64,000 bases of DNA from Paenibacillus sp. FSL H8-0048 (GTDB lineage: Bacteria; Bacillota; Bacilli; Paenibacillales; Paenibacillaceae). Both the position numbers and the translations under genes were made by a program. Shown in pieces: positions 49,930-58,682 of the stretch; positions within the stretch are counted from its first letter, which is position 1, and every line of letters begins with the position of its first letter. The notes under the pieces were generated by a model. The model did not search any database. It was not told the origin of the DNA and worked only from the letters and a program-made list of their open reading frames with translations. The stretch lies in assembly GCF_038002825.1 (NCBI RefSeq), contig NZ_JBBODF010000001.1:4030001-4094000 (forward strand), in the 5' to 3' direction.

Positions 49930-52900
49930 TTAGTCCATCACCGCACGGATCGCGGCAATCTCCCCGCGCCGCAAGGCCTCGGCATCTGCGCCGCGCAGCA
50001 AGCCGCCGGATACACTCCGTTCCTCGCCGCTGCGGAATTCCAGCTTCATCTGCTGGATAACCGCCTTGCTGTCGCCGAAGGTATCCGCATGACGCGGATT
50101 CACATAGGTCACTTCCGTGCTGCCCAGCAGCTTGAAGGAGACCTCTCCCTGCCCGTCGAACAGCCAGCCGGGAAGGGCCGGATGCAGCGCGAGGGTTAGT
50201 TTGCCATCCTCCATAGCGAAGAGGCTGCTGCCTGCCATCATCGTTCTCCACATGCTCAGGAACTCGGCCGTGGAGCCGCTCAGCCGGGCCACAAATCCCC
50301 GTCCGTGTGTATGCGGGTCAGGGTTGCCGCCTGTAGAGATGAACGACGAATTCTCCAGCGTACTGCGTCCGTAGACCTCAGGGTCAAGGAACGGAATCAG
50401 CGACGTTCTCAGCTCACTGTAGAATTCTTCATACAGCCCCGCCTTCAGCAGCTCAAGCAAGTATTTATAGGACATGTGCAGGAAGTTCGATTCCCGCTCC
50501 TGCCAGCCTGCGGTGAACGCCCGGATGCGTCCGATCTCATGCCCCTCTTCCTCCAGCGATACCGAAGTGCGGTACATCGAGGTGACCGGATCGAACAGCC
50601 CGCTCTGCTTCACCCGGCTGTATATATCCTTGGCCGTCTCAAGATCATCTAGAGTTTTGAGCCAGCGGGTCGGACCTTCGAGGAAATACGGCAGCGCCGA
50701 AGCCTCGAATTCCTCTACGACGGCCTTCGGCAGTCCATAGCCGCTGATGACCGGCTCGCCGGCAGCATCCGTAACCGGCCGGAAGCGCGTAGCCTCGAAA
50801 CGGAAATAGGTTGGCACCAGGCCGCCGCCCATCTCCACCGCACGCAATATCCCCTGATCCGTCTTGCGCAGCCACTGCTCCAGCATGCCGCGTATCACCG
50901 TAAGGGCAACATCACGGGTCTCGCCTGTAATCCCGAAGCGGATCTCCGCCCGGTAAGCCTCACGCGCCGAGGCAACGCGGTCCCAATACAGGAAATCAGC
51001 CAGCGAGCCGTCCAGCACCTCTGTTACAGCCTGGCCTACCTGTGTCAGCAGCCCCGCCATTTCCACTGGAAGCGCCACTGCGGAAGGAAGCCCGGCACTG
51101 TTCTCCAGCGCTTCCGCCATGAAGACCAGCATGCGCTTCAGCTCCAGCGTCTCGCTCATCCCCGAGCCGATCAGGCCCGGCAGCCCGTTCATTGCATCGT
51201 TCCAGCCCGGCTTGTTCGCCTCCATCTCCACACCCATACCGTACGGATCAAGCGTGGCGAATTTGTTCAGGGCAAGCGATAGCATTTTCACAAACAGACT
51301 GGTCCGGTAGATCTCCCCGTGCCCGCCTTGCGTGCGCAGCCACTCGGTGTCGGATGCCTTTCGCTTCAGCTTGTGCAGCTTCTCCTCGTCCTCCAGCAGA
51401 GCTCCGAACTGCCGCACCTTGCCGCCGCTGATCACATACTTCTCGCTGCGCGGCAGGACATAGGCCGGAGAATCGTAGAACGCATACGTCTCATCCCCGA
51501 ACAGCAGCTCCGCAAGGCGCTCAGGATAAATATCCAGATATCCTTCCACCAGGTCCAGGTTATACGTCCAGTGATCCGACCAGAACCCCTCGCCGAAGGC
51601 GGCTTCAATGTTCTGCTGCGACAACGCAAGCACCCCGCTGAGGAATTCCTGCTCGCTCAGGGTTAACGCAATCTGCTGATCGGCAATATAGTTAATCAGA
51701 CTGCCTGCGGTGAAGCGTCCAGCCAAGAGCTGCGTAAGTCCCGCATGCTGCTCCGCAAGCGCCCCGGACAGCCAGGTCTTAAGCTGCTCTTCCGCACCCG
51801 GCAGAATCTCGAAGCTGGTGCCCTGTACACTGAGCGGATTGTAGCCGTCTGCCTGAATGAGGCTATAGAACATTTTGATATTGAAGCTGCCCACCTTGGG
51901 ATGGAAAAAGACGTCGTTGCGGCGGTTCTGGTTCATATCGCGGAAGTTCCCGTTCCCCTGCGAATAATATTCGGGGGCCAGCGAGAAGAAGTTATAATCC
52001 CGTTCCATATCGCCATGCTTGCGGGAGTAGAGATGGACGACGAAGCCCTCTTCTCCATTGTCAAAGATAAACGGATACCCCCCGCGCAGGAAATTGTCGA
52101 GATAAGACTGGCGGCAATACGCGTCGAAGACCGGCGAGGATGTCCGGGTAGCGATATCGGCAGTTAACTCCTCGGTCAGCGCAGCGGCTTCAAGGGACTT
52201 GGCGGCAAAATACTCCTCACGGCACAGCTCCGCCGTCCGTTCATTAATCCGGGCAATATCATTCACATGCCCGATGATGGTATTCAGCTTCAGCGAAGCC
52301 CCCGGAGCCAGGGTCCGGGCTGTGCCGCTGAAGCCGCACGGCACCTTGTTGACCGGATATTGCGCCTGTGCCAGCAGTTCTGCCAGCGGATGCGCCGCAA
52401 AGCGGTCGGGATAGGTCAGTGAAGTATTCCCGCCAAAGATCACCTCATAGTCTACCAGCGGGCGGAGCAGCTCCCCTTCCGCTGTGGAGGAGAGATAGAA
52501 ATGCCCGCTCTCGATCTTACCGATTTCGGCATCGTCATTCGTGCCGGAGCGCAGCTTGTAGAACGGGATTCCGTTTTCCAGGTTGAACACATCCATCCAG
52601 CTGCGGAGCAGGTTCCCCATCTCCTTATAGTTGCCGTTCTCCACCCCGAACGGAAGTACCTCCGGCAGACCGTCCAGCAGTTCCAGCTCAAGTTCGGCTC
52701 CGCCGATGTTCTCAATCTCCACCTGGCGGACCAGCGCGGCATAATCATCGCCCGGAAGGTTGAAGTAGTGGACCGTTGTCTTCAGTCCATGTCCGGGATG
52801 CGTCTCCTCAATGGTTAATCCGTTGGGCAGAATGGTCATGATCCGCTTGGCTTCAGGGTCCGGGCGGGCCGATTGGAACGGTTCATAGATCTCTGCTGCC

Positions 52901-53157
52901 CCCTTCAGCTTGATGAAGGTACGGAAGCCGGTCGATGTTACATTCTTGTAGGAGATATTGGCCGGCGAGAACTCCATGATCGGCGAGTTTTTGTCCCGCA
53001 CGCCGAAGCTGCTGATCCCTTGGCCGCGGTTCACATAGAACGTCCACATCGGGATTCCCTTCAGTCCGGCCAGGCCGGGCAGGAAGCTGGCGAACGGCTT
53101 ACCTTCGTGGAACTGCTCAATAATAAATTTCCCTGAATCAAAAGTATAATGGCTCAT
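49930..53157 (-). CDS. Large inverting glycoside phosphorylase (GH94/GH161 type, beta-glucan oligosaccharides)
   Basis: A cytosolic phosphorylase of 1,075 residues, the size of 1,2-beta-oligoglucan (GH94) or beta-1,3-glucan oligosaccharide (GH161) phosphorylases and longer than cellobiose phosphorylase (about 800). An N-terminal beta-sandwich (1-300; GVRDKNSPIMEFSPANISYK, RTFIKLKG) is followed by an (alpha/alpha)6 barrel (about 340-900), where FRDMNQNRRND and KPGWNDAMNGLPGLIGSG hold the likely general-acid Asp and phosphate contacts, and a C-terminal beta-domain. GGAGGAG precedes the ATG. It would cut oligosaccharides with phosphate to give glucose 1-phosphate, downstream of import by the neighbouring transporter. 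Linkage specificity cannot be read by eye. Confidence 0.8.
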   Translation of the reverse strand: MSHYTFDSGKFIIEQFHEGKPFASFLPGLAGLKGIPMWTFYVNRGQGISSFGVRDKNSPIMEFSPANISYKNVTSTGFRTFIKLKGAAEIYEPFQSARPDPEAKRIMTILPNGLTIEETHPGHGLKTTVHYFNLPGDDYAALVRQVEIENIGGAELELELLDGLPEVLPFGVENGNYKEMGNLLRSWMDVFNLENGIPFYKLRSGTNDDAEIGKIESGHFYLSSTAEGELLRPLVDYEVIFGGNTSLTYPDRFAAHPLAELLAQAQYPVNKVPCGFSGTARTLAPGASLKLNTIIGHVNDIARINERTAELCREEYFAAKSLEAAALTEELTADIATRTSSPVFDAYCRQSYLDNFLRGGYPFIFDNGEEGFVVHLYSRKHGDMERDYNFFSLAPEYYSQGNGNFRDMNQNRRNDVFFHPKVGSFNIKMFYSLIQADGYNPLSVQGTSFEILPGAEEQLKTWLSGALAEQHAGLTQLLAGRFTAGSLINYIADQQIALTLSEQEFLSGVLALSQQNIEAAFGEGFWSDHWTYNLDLVEGYLDIYPERLAELLFGDETYAFYDSPAYVLPRSEKYVISGGKVRQFGALLEDEEKLHKLKRKASDTEWLRTQGGHGEIYRTSLFVKMLSLALNKFATLDPYGMGVEMEANKPGWNDAMNGLPGLIGSGMSETLELKRMLVFMAEALENSAGLPSAVALPVEMAGLLTQVGQAVTEVLDGSLADFLYWDRVASAREAYRAEIRFGITGETRDVALTVIRGMLEQWLRKTDQGILRAVEMGGGLVPTYFRFEATRFRPVTDAAGEPVISGYGLPKAVVEEFEASALPYFLEGPTRWLKTLDDLETAKDIYSRVKQSGLFDPVTSMYRTSVSLEEEGHEIGRIRAFTAGWQERESNFLHMSYKYLLELLKAGLYEEFYSELRTSLIPFLDPEVYGRSTLENSSFISTGGNPDPHTHGRGFVARLSGSTAEFLSMWRTMMAGSSLFAMEDGKLTLALHPALPGWLFDGQGEVSFKLLGSTEVTYVNPRHADTFGDSKAVIQQMKLEFRSGEERSVSGGLLRGADAEALRRGEIAAIRAVMD

Positions 53158-53628
53158 CTTTACTCCTCCTAAAATATCTATGAATACTTATGTGCCTCCG
53201 CTTCATCGATCTGCTATAGCAACCAATGCTTAAGTGCGGAGCTTGCTTATGGGATTTAACTTGCAGGGCAATTGCATTACATACAACAGAAGGTGCTATT
53301 CTCTGCCCCGTACACCATTCTGTTGTATTTCGTACACCAGATTTCCAGGTTACAGCCCAAAAACGCCCCTTCCGCCACATTCTGCTGTACAAAGTACATT
53401 AGATTACTCATTTCGGCATAATCAGCGTTCATCTAGTGTACAAAGTACAACAGTTCATACAGCCACAGGAAGGGATTGCTCGTAGATTCAAAGATGCGAG
53501 TGTGGTAAGCGGCGCAGGTAAGAAGTGCACAGGTATGTGACACAGGTGCGATGTGATAGCACTGGTGCTATACACTGGTGCAGCCACCGCTCCCACCCTC
53601 CACTCCTCCTTTTCACAAGCCCGCAGGC
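53158..53628. other. Intergenic region with palindromic repeats
   Basis: About 470 bases between the phosphorylase and GH30 genes. The middle holds degenerate units of a TGTACAAAGTACA palindrome (53271-53455), listed separately. The rest shows no gene or dyad I can name. Confidence 0.6.
53271..53455. repeat. Degenerate TGTAC-core hairpin repeats (53-kb locus)
   Basis: Four related units: TTGCATTACATACAAC (53271), ATTCTGTTGTATTTCGTACA (53317), ATTCTGCTGTACAAAGTACA (53379) and ATCTAGTGTACAAAGTACAA (53431). The third and fourth share a TGTAC-AAA-GTACA palindrome and are 52 bases apart. It has the same unit design as the other arrays, more decayed. Confidence 0.55.
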
Positions 53629-54972
53629 CTAAGCCTGTGTAATCACATGGGTCGCAATAGAGTGCGCAGGCAGCGTGCATTCGGCGATTTCAGCGCCCAG
53701 TCCCAGCGTCAGCGTACGGGCTTCCCCGCCTTCGTTCATCAGCACCACAGCAAGGCTGCCATCCGGATTGCGGAACGCTGCCGACAGCACCTCTGCCGCT
53801 GCCGAGTCCAGGCCGATCCGCACCGCACCCGGAGCAATAAATTTGCTGAAATGCCCGATGTAGTAATACGAGCTGTTGTAGTGGACCTCGTCCGTAGCTG
53901 TATCCGCAATCACCGGAGCATCGCAGAGATTGCCCACATGGTTCGGCCCGCCCGTCTCATCCAGCACCAGATTCCAATCCAGATAGCCTTCGGTCCAGGC
54001 ATTCAGATCACCGATCATATTGCGGCCGTAGCGCTCGCCCGTGAACCATTCGCCTAGACGCACGCCACCCTCCTGGCAGCCTTCCGTGAAGAGAATATGC
54101 TTATCCGGGAAAAGCTCATGCACCTGCTCCACCTTCCCGAACTCCTCGCCGCCGTACCAGTGGATACCGGTCCCCCAGACATACTTGGCAGCCTCCGGGT
54201 CCGACAGAATCGGGGTCACGCGCTCAACCATAATGTCGCGGTTATGATCCCAGATCACGATGTTCACATCGTCCATTCCGGCTTCGTGCATCACGGGGCC
54301 GAGGTGGTTTTTGACAAAATCACACTCTTCCTCAGCACTATACACACAGGAATCCCAGGTCTGCACCGCTGCCGGCTCATTCTGCACAGAGACCGCCCAG
54401 ACCGGAACGCCTTCCTTGCGGTAAGCCTCGATGAATTTGGTGTAATACCGAGCCCAGACCTGCGCATACTCCGGCTTCAGTGAGCCGCCGTTGTTCATCT
54501 CTCCGTTGGTCTTCATCCAGGCAGGCGGGCTCCACGGGGAGGCCAGCATGGTGAACGGTCCGCCCCGCACCTCCATGGCATCCTTAATCAGCGGCAGAAC
54601 CCACTTATGATCACGCGAGATATCGAAGGTCTTAAGCTCCGTATCCCCATCCTCCACATACGTATAATTACCGAGTGCAAAGTCGCAGCTATGAATATGC
54701 ACACGGCCCATACTGTAATTCAGCCCGTCCACCGGGTCGAAATACCGCCGGATGACCTCTGTGCGCTTCGCGGGACTCATCCGGGACAAGGTATACGCCG
54801 CTGCTTCTGTGAATGCGCCGCCAAAACCAATAATGGTCTGATACGCCTGCTCCGGCCGCAGCACGATATCTGCTTTTGCCGCGGCGCCCTCTGCACTAAA
54901 CTGAATGCCTTCCTTGGGACTCAGGCGATCCCCTGTATCTTTGGCGGTCACTACGGTTTGTACTGTTGTCAT
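53629..54972 (-). CDS. GH30-family glycoside hydrolase
   Basis: A (beta/alpha)8 glycosidase of 447 residues without signal peptide, so intracellular. The acid/base Glu is in VSVQNEPAAVQTWDSC and the nucleophile Glu in ILFTEGCQEGG. The pattern GFGGAFTEAAAYTLSRM and SPWSPPAWMKTNGEMNNGG is typical of the GH30 glucocerebrosidase/beta-1,6-glucanase branch. I chose the ATG at 54972 with AAAGGAG eight bases upstream. It lies between the phosphorylase gene and the LacI gene; a perfect operator palindrome sits 50 bases before it. The probable job is hydrolysis of imported beta-glucan or beta-glucoside fragments. Confidence 0.88.
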   Translation of the reverse strand: MTTVQTVVTAKDTGDRLSPKEGIQFSAEGAAAKADIVLRPEQAYQTIIGFGGAFTEAAAYTLSRMSPAKRTEVIRRYFDPVDGLNYSMGRVHIHSCDFALGNYTYVEDGDTELKTFDISRDHKWVLPLIKDAMEVRGGPFTMLASPWSPPAWMKTNGEMNNGGSLKPEYAQVWARYYTKFIEAYRKEGVPVWAVSVQNEPAAVQTWDSCVYSAEEECDFVKNHLGPVMHEAGMDDVNIVIWDHNRDIMVERVTPILSDPEAAKYVWGTGIHWYGGEEFGKVEQVHELFPDKHILFTEGCQEGGVRLGEWFTGERYGRNMIGDLNAWTEGYLDWNLVLDETGGPNHVGNLCDAPVIADTATDEVHYNSSYYYIGHFSKFIAPGAVRIGLDSAAAEVLSAAFRNPDGSLAVVLMNEGGEARTLTLGLGAEIAECTLPAHSIATHVITQA

Positions 54973-55020
54973 GTTCATCGCTCCTTTATTATTTTGGCCA
55001 AGCGGCATCAGGGACGAAAG

Positions 55021-55042
55021 AAATCGAAACCGGTTTCGATTT
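55021..55042. promoter_or_regulatory. LacI-type operator, perfect 22-bp palindrome
   Basis: AAATCGAAACC followed by its exact complement. It has the central CG and flanking AAACC/GGTTT typical of LacI/GalR operators and stands between the LacI gene and the GH30 start codon. Confidence 0.85.
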
Positions 55043-55081
55043 TGCCGAAAAAAAAGGTATTCCTGAATGAACGCATCTTCA

Positions 55082-56095
55082 TCACATGCGCGGCGGTGCG
55101 CAGGAATCCCTCACGATAATCTCTACAGGCAGCACAAGTGCTTCCTGAGCCGTACCTGGACCGTTCATAGATGCCAGCAGCAGCTCCGCCGCCCGGGTCC
55201 CCAGAAGTTCGGTGTTCTGGCGCACAGTGGTCAGCGCAGGCGTGACGTATCCGGCAAGCTCAATGTCGTCATAGCCCATCACCGAGACATCCTCCGGTAC
55301 CGCAAGCCCCTGATCCTTAGCCGCCATCACCGCACCCAAGGCCAGCAAGTCACCCGAAGCAAAAACAGCCGTCGGCCGCTCCGGCAGCGCCAGCAGACGC
55401 TTCATTGCACCATAACCATTCTCCAGCGCGTAGAAGGCTCCCTCTGCCACATATTCATCCGGCACCTCAAGTCCCTGCTGCTCCATCGCCGTTCTGTACC
55501 CCAGCTCCCGCTGCTGTCCCGGATAGGTGTTCCCGCCTCCAGAGATGTGGGCAATCCGGCGGTGTCCAAGACTGACCAGATACTCCACAGCCTGCAGGGC
55601 ACCGGTCATGTTATCCGAGCAGACGGTATGCGACAGCTCTGTCTCGAAATCGAGCACCACGGTCGGAATATCACTCTCCAGCAGCTCCCGGAAATACGGG
55701 TCATCGTAATCGGAGAGGAATACTACCACCCCGTCGACGCCGCGAATCCGGCAGTTCTCCAGATATCCGCTCTGTTTGCCGCCGACATCCTTCGAGATGA
55801 ACATGAGGGCATAGCCCTTGGCTACGGCAACCTGCTTGAAGCTCTCAATCACTGCGCTGAAAAAAGGATGGCGGATCCCCGCCCCCGTATTCTCCACAAA
55901 CAGCACACCGATGGTCCAGGATTTCTTGGTCGTCAGTGTACGTGCATGCGCATTGGGAAGATACCCCATCTCCCGGGCGGTACGCAGAATCTCCTCACGC
56001 GTCTTCTCCCGCACATCGGAATAGTTATTGAACGCCTTGGACACTGTGGTTGGCGAGTAGCCGGTCCTTTTGGCAATGTCGTATATTGTGGTCAT
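55082..56095 (-). CDS. LacI-family transcriptional regulator
   Basis: A sugar-responsive repressor of 337 residues. The first 55 residues are the LacI helix-turn-helix with hinge (TIYDIAKRTGYSPTTVSKAFNN and NAHARTLTTKKS); the rest is a periplasmic-binding-like effector domain (VLFVENTGAG, ASGDLLALGAVMAA, DVSVMGYDDIELAGYVTPALTTV). I chose the ATG at 56095: the conserved family start MTTIYDIAK follows it, and GGGAG is about ten bases upstream. Its gene ends 40 bases before the operator palindrome, upstream of the GH30 gene, so it probably represses GH30 and perhaps itself and the importer. Confidence 0.9.
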   Translation of the reverse strand: MTTIYDIAKRTGYSPTTVSKAFNNYSDVREKTREEILRTAREMGYLPNAHARTLTTKKSWTIGVLFVENTGAGIRHPFFSAVIESFKQVAVAKGYALMFISKDVGGKQSGYLENCRIRGVDGVVVFLSDYDDPYFRELLESDIPTVVLDFETELSHTVCSDNMTGALQAVEYLVSLGHRRIAHISGGGNTYPGQQRELGYRTAMEQQGLEVPDEYVAEGAFYALENGYGAMKRLLALPERPTAVFASGDLLALGAVMAAKDQGLAVPEDVSVMGYDDIELAGYVTPALTTVRQNTELLGTRAAELLLASMNGPGTAQEALVLPVEIIVRDSCAPPRM

Positions 56096-56390
56096 TTCCG
56101 GTTCACTCCCGCAGCTCAATGAAAGCCCTTTTATGTTCACTGACATTCTAACTTCTTTCGGCACAGCCGTCCAGCATAAAATATCCTTGGACCTCAGGCA
56201 GCAGCGTCACAGTCTGAATCCGCAGCCCAGTTCACCCTCCGATAAATCCGCATGATGTGCCTGCCTGTGTGAATGTCTGCGGTTTACGCTATACTAGTAT
56301 CAATTAGGACAACTACTGAATCATTTATCATTCACAATACAGAAAGGATTGGACGGTTGCGGCTTAAGGCTGCTTCTGCCAAGTACACTT

Positions 56391-57206
56391 ATGACTGAGA
56401 CGACAACTCTACCTCCATCCAAAAAATGCGCGTACTGCCACCAGCTTAAGCCGCTCGCTGAATTCCGCAGGCGCACAGGCAAGCGCGCCAAGGGCTTGTC
56501 CCGGCGCGGAGCCTGCCGGGAATGCCGCAAGCTCCGCGAGGCCGAGGCTTCCTTGCCGCCGGTGCGGGCAAGCCTAGAGCCTGCCCTGCCGGAGCGCCAG
56601 GCCGGACCGGCCGGTCCCCTCAAGCGGGACAAAGGGCCGGCCGCTGTCTCCGGGGCAGCTGCTCCCGGGAAGACACAGCCGCCCATGGGCCAGCCACGGC
56701 AAGCCGCCCGGCCGGAACGTACCCGGGACGCCAGAGGCAGCGCGGGCGCGGCCGGCCTTAAGGGCAAGCCACGGCCCCGCCATGCCGCCGAGACCGGGCG
56801 CAGCCTTCCACAGCAGCGCGGGCCGAAGCCCGATCCGCAGGATGCCTCTGCCCTGATCCCTTCGGCCAAGGGCATGATTCTCATGCGCGGACACAGCGAT
56901 AAAGGCCGCCGCTGGCATCAGGAGATCGACCTTGAGCTTGCCGTGACGCTGGTCAAGGAGCATGCGGCCGTCGTCGTGAACCGGCGTACGATCCGCCGCT
57001 TGTACAGCAACAAGGACTTCCGCGTCTATATTTTGACGAGGGACCGCTATACCTGTTATTTCTGCGGCCAATACGGGGATACCATCGACCATCTGCTTCC
57101 CCGCGCCAAGGGCGGGCATACTACGCCGGATAACTGCGTCTGCGCCTGCAATTTATGCAATCAGACGAAGGCCGACCAGTCGGTGGAGCAATTCATGAGC
57201 CGGTAA
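56391..57206 (+). CDS. HNH endonuclease-fold protein with long disordered linker
   Basis: A protein of about 271 residues. The N-terminal 50 residues hold a Cys-rich zinc motif (CAYCHQLKPLAEF, then CRECRKL). A linker of about 120 residues rich in Pro, Ala, Arg and Gly follows, coded by very GC-rich DNA. The last 90 residues are an HNH domain of the HNH_5 type: CYFCGQ, TIDHLLPRAKGG, NCVCACNLCNQTK, with the catalytic His in DHLLPR. The ATG at 56391 was chosen because the zinc motif follows soon after; no good ribosome site is seen, so the start is uncertain. Its end overlaps the convergent ywbE gene by 14 bases. Target unknown. Confidence 0.8.
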   Translation: MTETTTLPPSKKCAYCHQLKPLAEFRRRTGKRAKGLSRRGACRECRKLREAEASLPPVRASLEPALPERQAGPAGPLKRDKGPAAVSGAAAPGKTQPPMGQPRQAARPERTRDARGSAGAAGLKGKPRPRHAAETGRSLPQQRGPKPDPQDASALIPSAKGMILMRGHSDKGRRWHQEIDLELAVTLVKEHAAVVVNRRTIRRLYSNKDFRVYILTRDRYTCYFCGQYGDTIDHLLPRAKGGHTTPDNCVCACNLCNQTKADQSVEQFMSR

Positions 57207-57390
57207 TGTTCTTGACCCGTCCAACCTGGCCGTCCGAGAGCCGCACCTTGATCCCGTGCGGATGGCGGGGCGAGTTGGTCAGGATGTCTTTCACTGTGCC
57301 GTGCGTGAGCTTGCCGGTCGCCTGATCCTGCTTCAGCACGATGTCTACTTGAATGCCGGGGCGGATATCCGCTCTTACTTGTCCGTTCAT
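57193..57390 (-). CDS. ywbE: YwbE-family protein
   Basis: A small conserved protein of 65 residues (DUF2196). RPGIQVDIVLKQDQATG, GTVKDILTNSPRHPHGIKV and GQVGRVKNI match the family, a beta-rich KOW/SH3-like fold suggested to bind nucleic acid or ribosomes. GGAAGGAG precedes the ATG. The gene ends inside the last codons of the convergent HNH gene. Confidence 0.88.
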   Translation of the reverse strand: MNGQVRADIRPGIQVDIVLKQDQATGKLTHGTVKDILTNSPRHPHGIKVRLSDGQVGRVKNITGS

Positions 57391-57462
57391 AATACACTCT
57401 CCTTCCGTTAATATTTGCGTAATATATCGTCTACTTACTCTTACAGATAAGGATGAATAGCC

Positions 57463-57765
57463 ATGGCTTTTGGAATCAACCGGGCGGAATTAACCCGCTG
57501 GAAACAGGCCGTCTCCGCAGGGGAAATTGCATTCCTGACCCATTACTGGATCGATAAACGATACCCTGAGATCACAACAGTCACCAAGGTGGGCTGCAGC
57601 GATCTGCCCCGCCTGCGGGAGTGGTGCAGGAAGCACGGTCTCCCGGCGCGGTATATTCATAACCGCCAGCCGTTCCCCCACTTCGACCTCATGGGCCCGA
57701 AGCAGGCAGAGATTCTCCGGCAGGAGGGCCTATGGGAGCACCTGGAACGTTTCCGCATGCTCTGA
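57463..57765 (+). CDS. Conserved hypothetical protein, 100 residues (YneQ-like)
   Basis: A soluble protein of 100 residues. The chain starts AFGINRAELTRWKQAVSAG and has AFLTHYWIDKRYPEI, WCRKHGLPARYIHN and FPHFDLMGPKQAEIL. I recall a B. subtilis protein (YneQ) of this pattern, conserved in Bacillales and without known function. AAGGA lies nine bases before the ATG. It faces the serine dehydratase genes convergently, with no terminator clearly visible between. Confidence 0.75.
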   Translation: MAFGINRAELTRWKQAVSAGEIAFLTHYWIDKRYPEITTVTKVGCSDLPRLREWCRKHGLPARYIHNRQPFPHFDLMGPKQAEILRQEGLWEHLERFRML

Positions 57766-57803
57766 ATTCAACGACAGACTGCGGAGCGCCTGTGACCGGT
57801 CGG

Positions 57804-58682
57804 TTATTTCGGGTTCCGCAGATCCTTCATAATCCGGCGGCCGGTCGGGGTCTGGGCCAGCCCGCCTCCGGCCGTCTCCCGGTGCTTCTCAGGCATCGCA
57901 GAGCCGACCTCCAGCATAACCTTAATCACTTCATCGGACGGAATCACGCTGCGGACGCCGGCCAAGGCCATATCCGCCGCTGCAAGCGCCGTAACGGCAC
58001 CGAAGCCGTTGCGGACAATGCATGGAATCTCCACGAGTCCGCCTACCGGATCACAGATCAGCCCCAGTGTATTTTTGAGCGCGAGACCTACCGCATGTAC
58101 AGCCTGTGCCGGAGTCCCGCCGCGCATCTCGGTCAACGCTCCTGCGGCCATGCCGATCGCTGAACCCACCTCGGCCTGACAGCCGCCCTCCGCACCCGAT
58201 ACAAAAGAATTATTAGCAATAACATACCCTATCGCTCCGGCCGCGAACAAACCGGAAACCATATAGTCATCGTCCCAGCCGAAGCGCTCCTGACAGCTCA
58301 GGAACACACCGGGGATAATTCCGCACGAGCCGGCAGTCGGTGTCGCAATAATCCGGCCCATAGAGGCGTTCACTTCAGAGACGGCAAGGGCATACGCCAT
58401 CGCCTGGCCTGCCGGCCCCCCGAGACAAGGCTCTTCCGCTGCATTATAGGCGGCCACCCGCTGGGCATCCAGGCCTGTCAGGCCGCTGCGTGAGGTGGTG
58501 TCTTCGGTCATGCCGCGCTGCACCGCTTCCTTCATCACCCCGTAATACTCGCGCATGGTGGCGAACTCCTGCTCCTTGGAACGGCCGGATTCGGCGCTCT
58601 GCTCCTCAAGCATCAGAGCGCCGATCCCAAGCTCCCGCTCCCCGCATAGTACAGCCAGCTGGCTGAGTGTTTGAAAATTCAT
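57804..58682 (-). CDS. sdaAA: L-serine dehydratase, iron-sulfur-dependent, alpha subunit
   Basis: The catalytic alpha chain, 292 residues, of the 4Fe-4S L-serine ammonia-lyase that turns serine into pyruvate and ammonia. Cluster cysteines are conserved in TPTAGSCGIIPG, GGCQAEVGSAIGMAAGAL and LGLICDPVGGLVEIPC. It starts four bases inside the end of sdaAB (overlap at 58679-58682), so synthesis is coupled. In Bacillales the enzyme consists of two separate chains, as here. Confidence 0.93.
   Translation of the reverse strand: MNFQTLSQLAVLCGERELGIGALMLEEQSAESGRSKEQEFATMREYYGVMKEAVQRGMTEDTTSRSGLTGLDAQRVAAYNAAEEPCLGGPAGQAMAYALAVSEVNASMGRIIATPTAGSCGIIPGVFLSCQERFGWDDDYMVSGLFAAGAIGYVIANNSFVSGAEGGCQAEVGSAIGMAAGALTEMRGGTPAQAVHAVGLALKNTLGLICDPVGGLVEIPCIVRNGFGAVTALAAADMALAGVRSVIPSDEVIKVMLEVGSAMPEKHRETAGGGLAQTPTGRRIMKDLRNPK

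Noticed and set aside
49373..50251. Minus-strand 292-codon frame with repeated NVIEKPIT motif
   Set aside because: It arises from the 51-base repeat period and overlaps the end of the phosphorylase gene in another frame.
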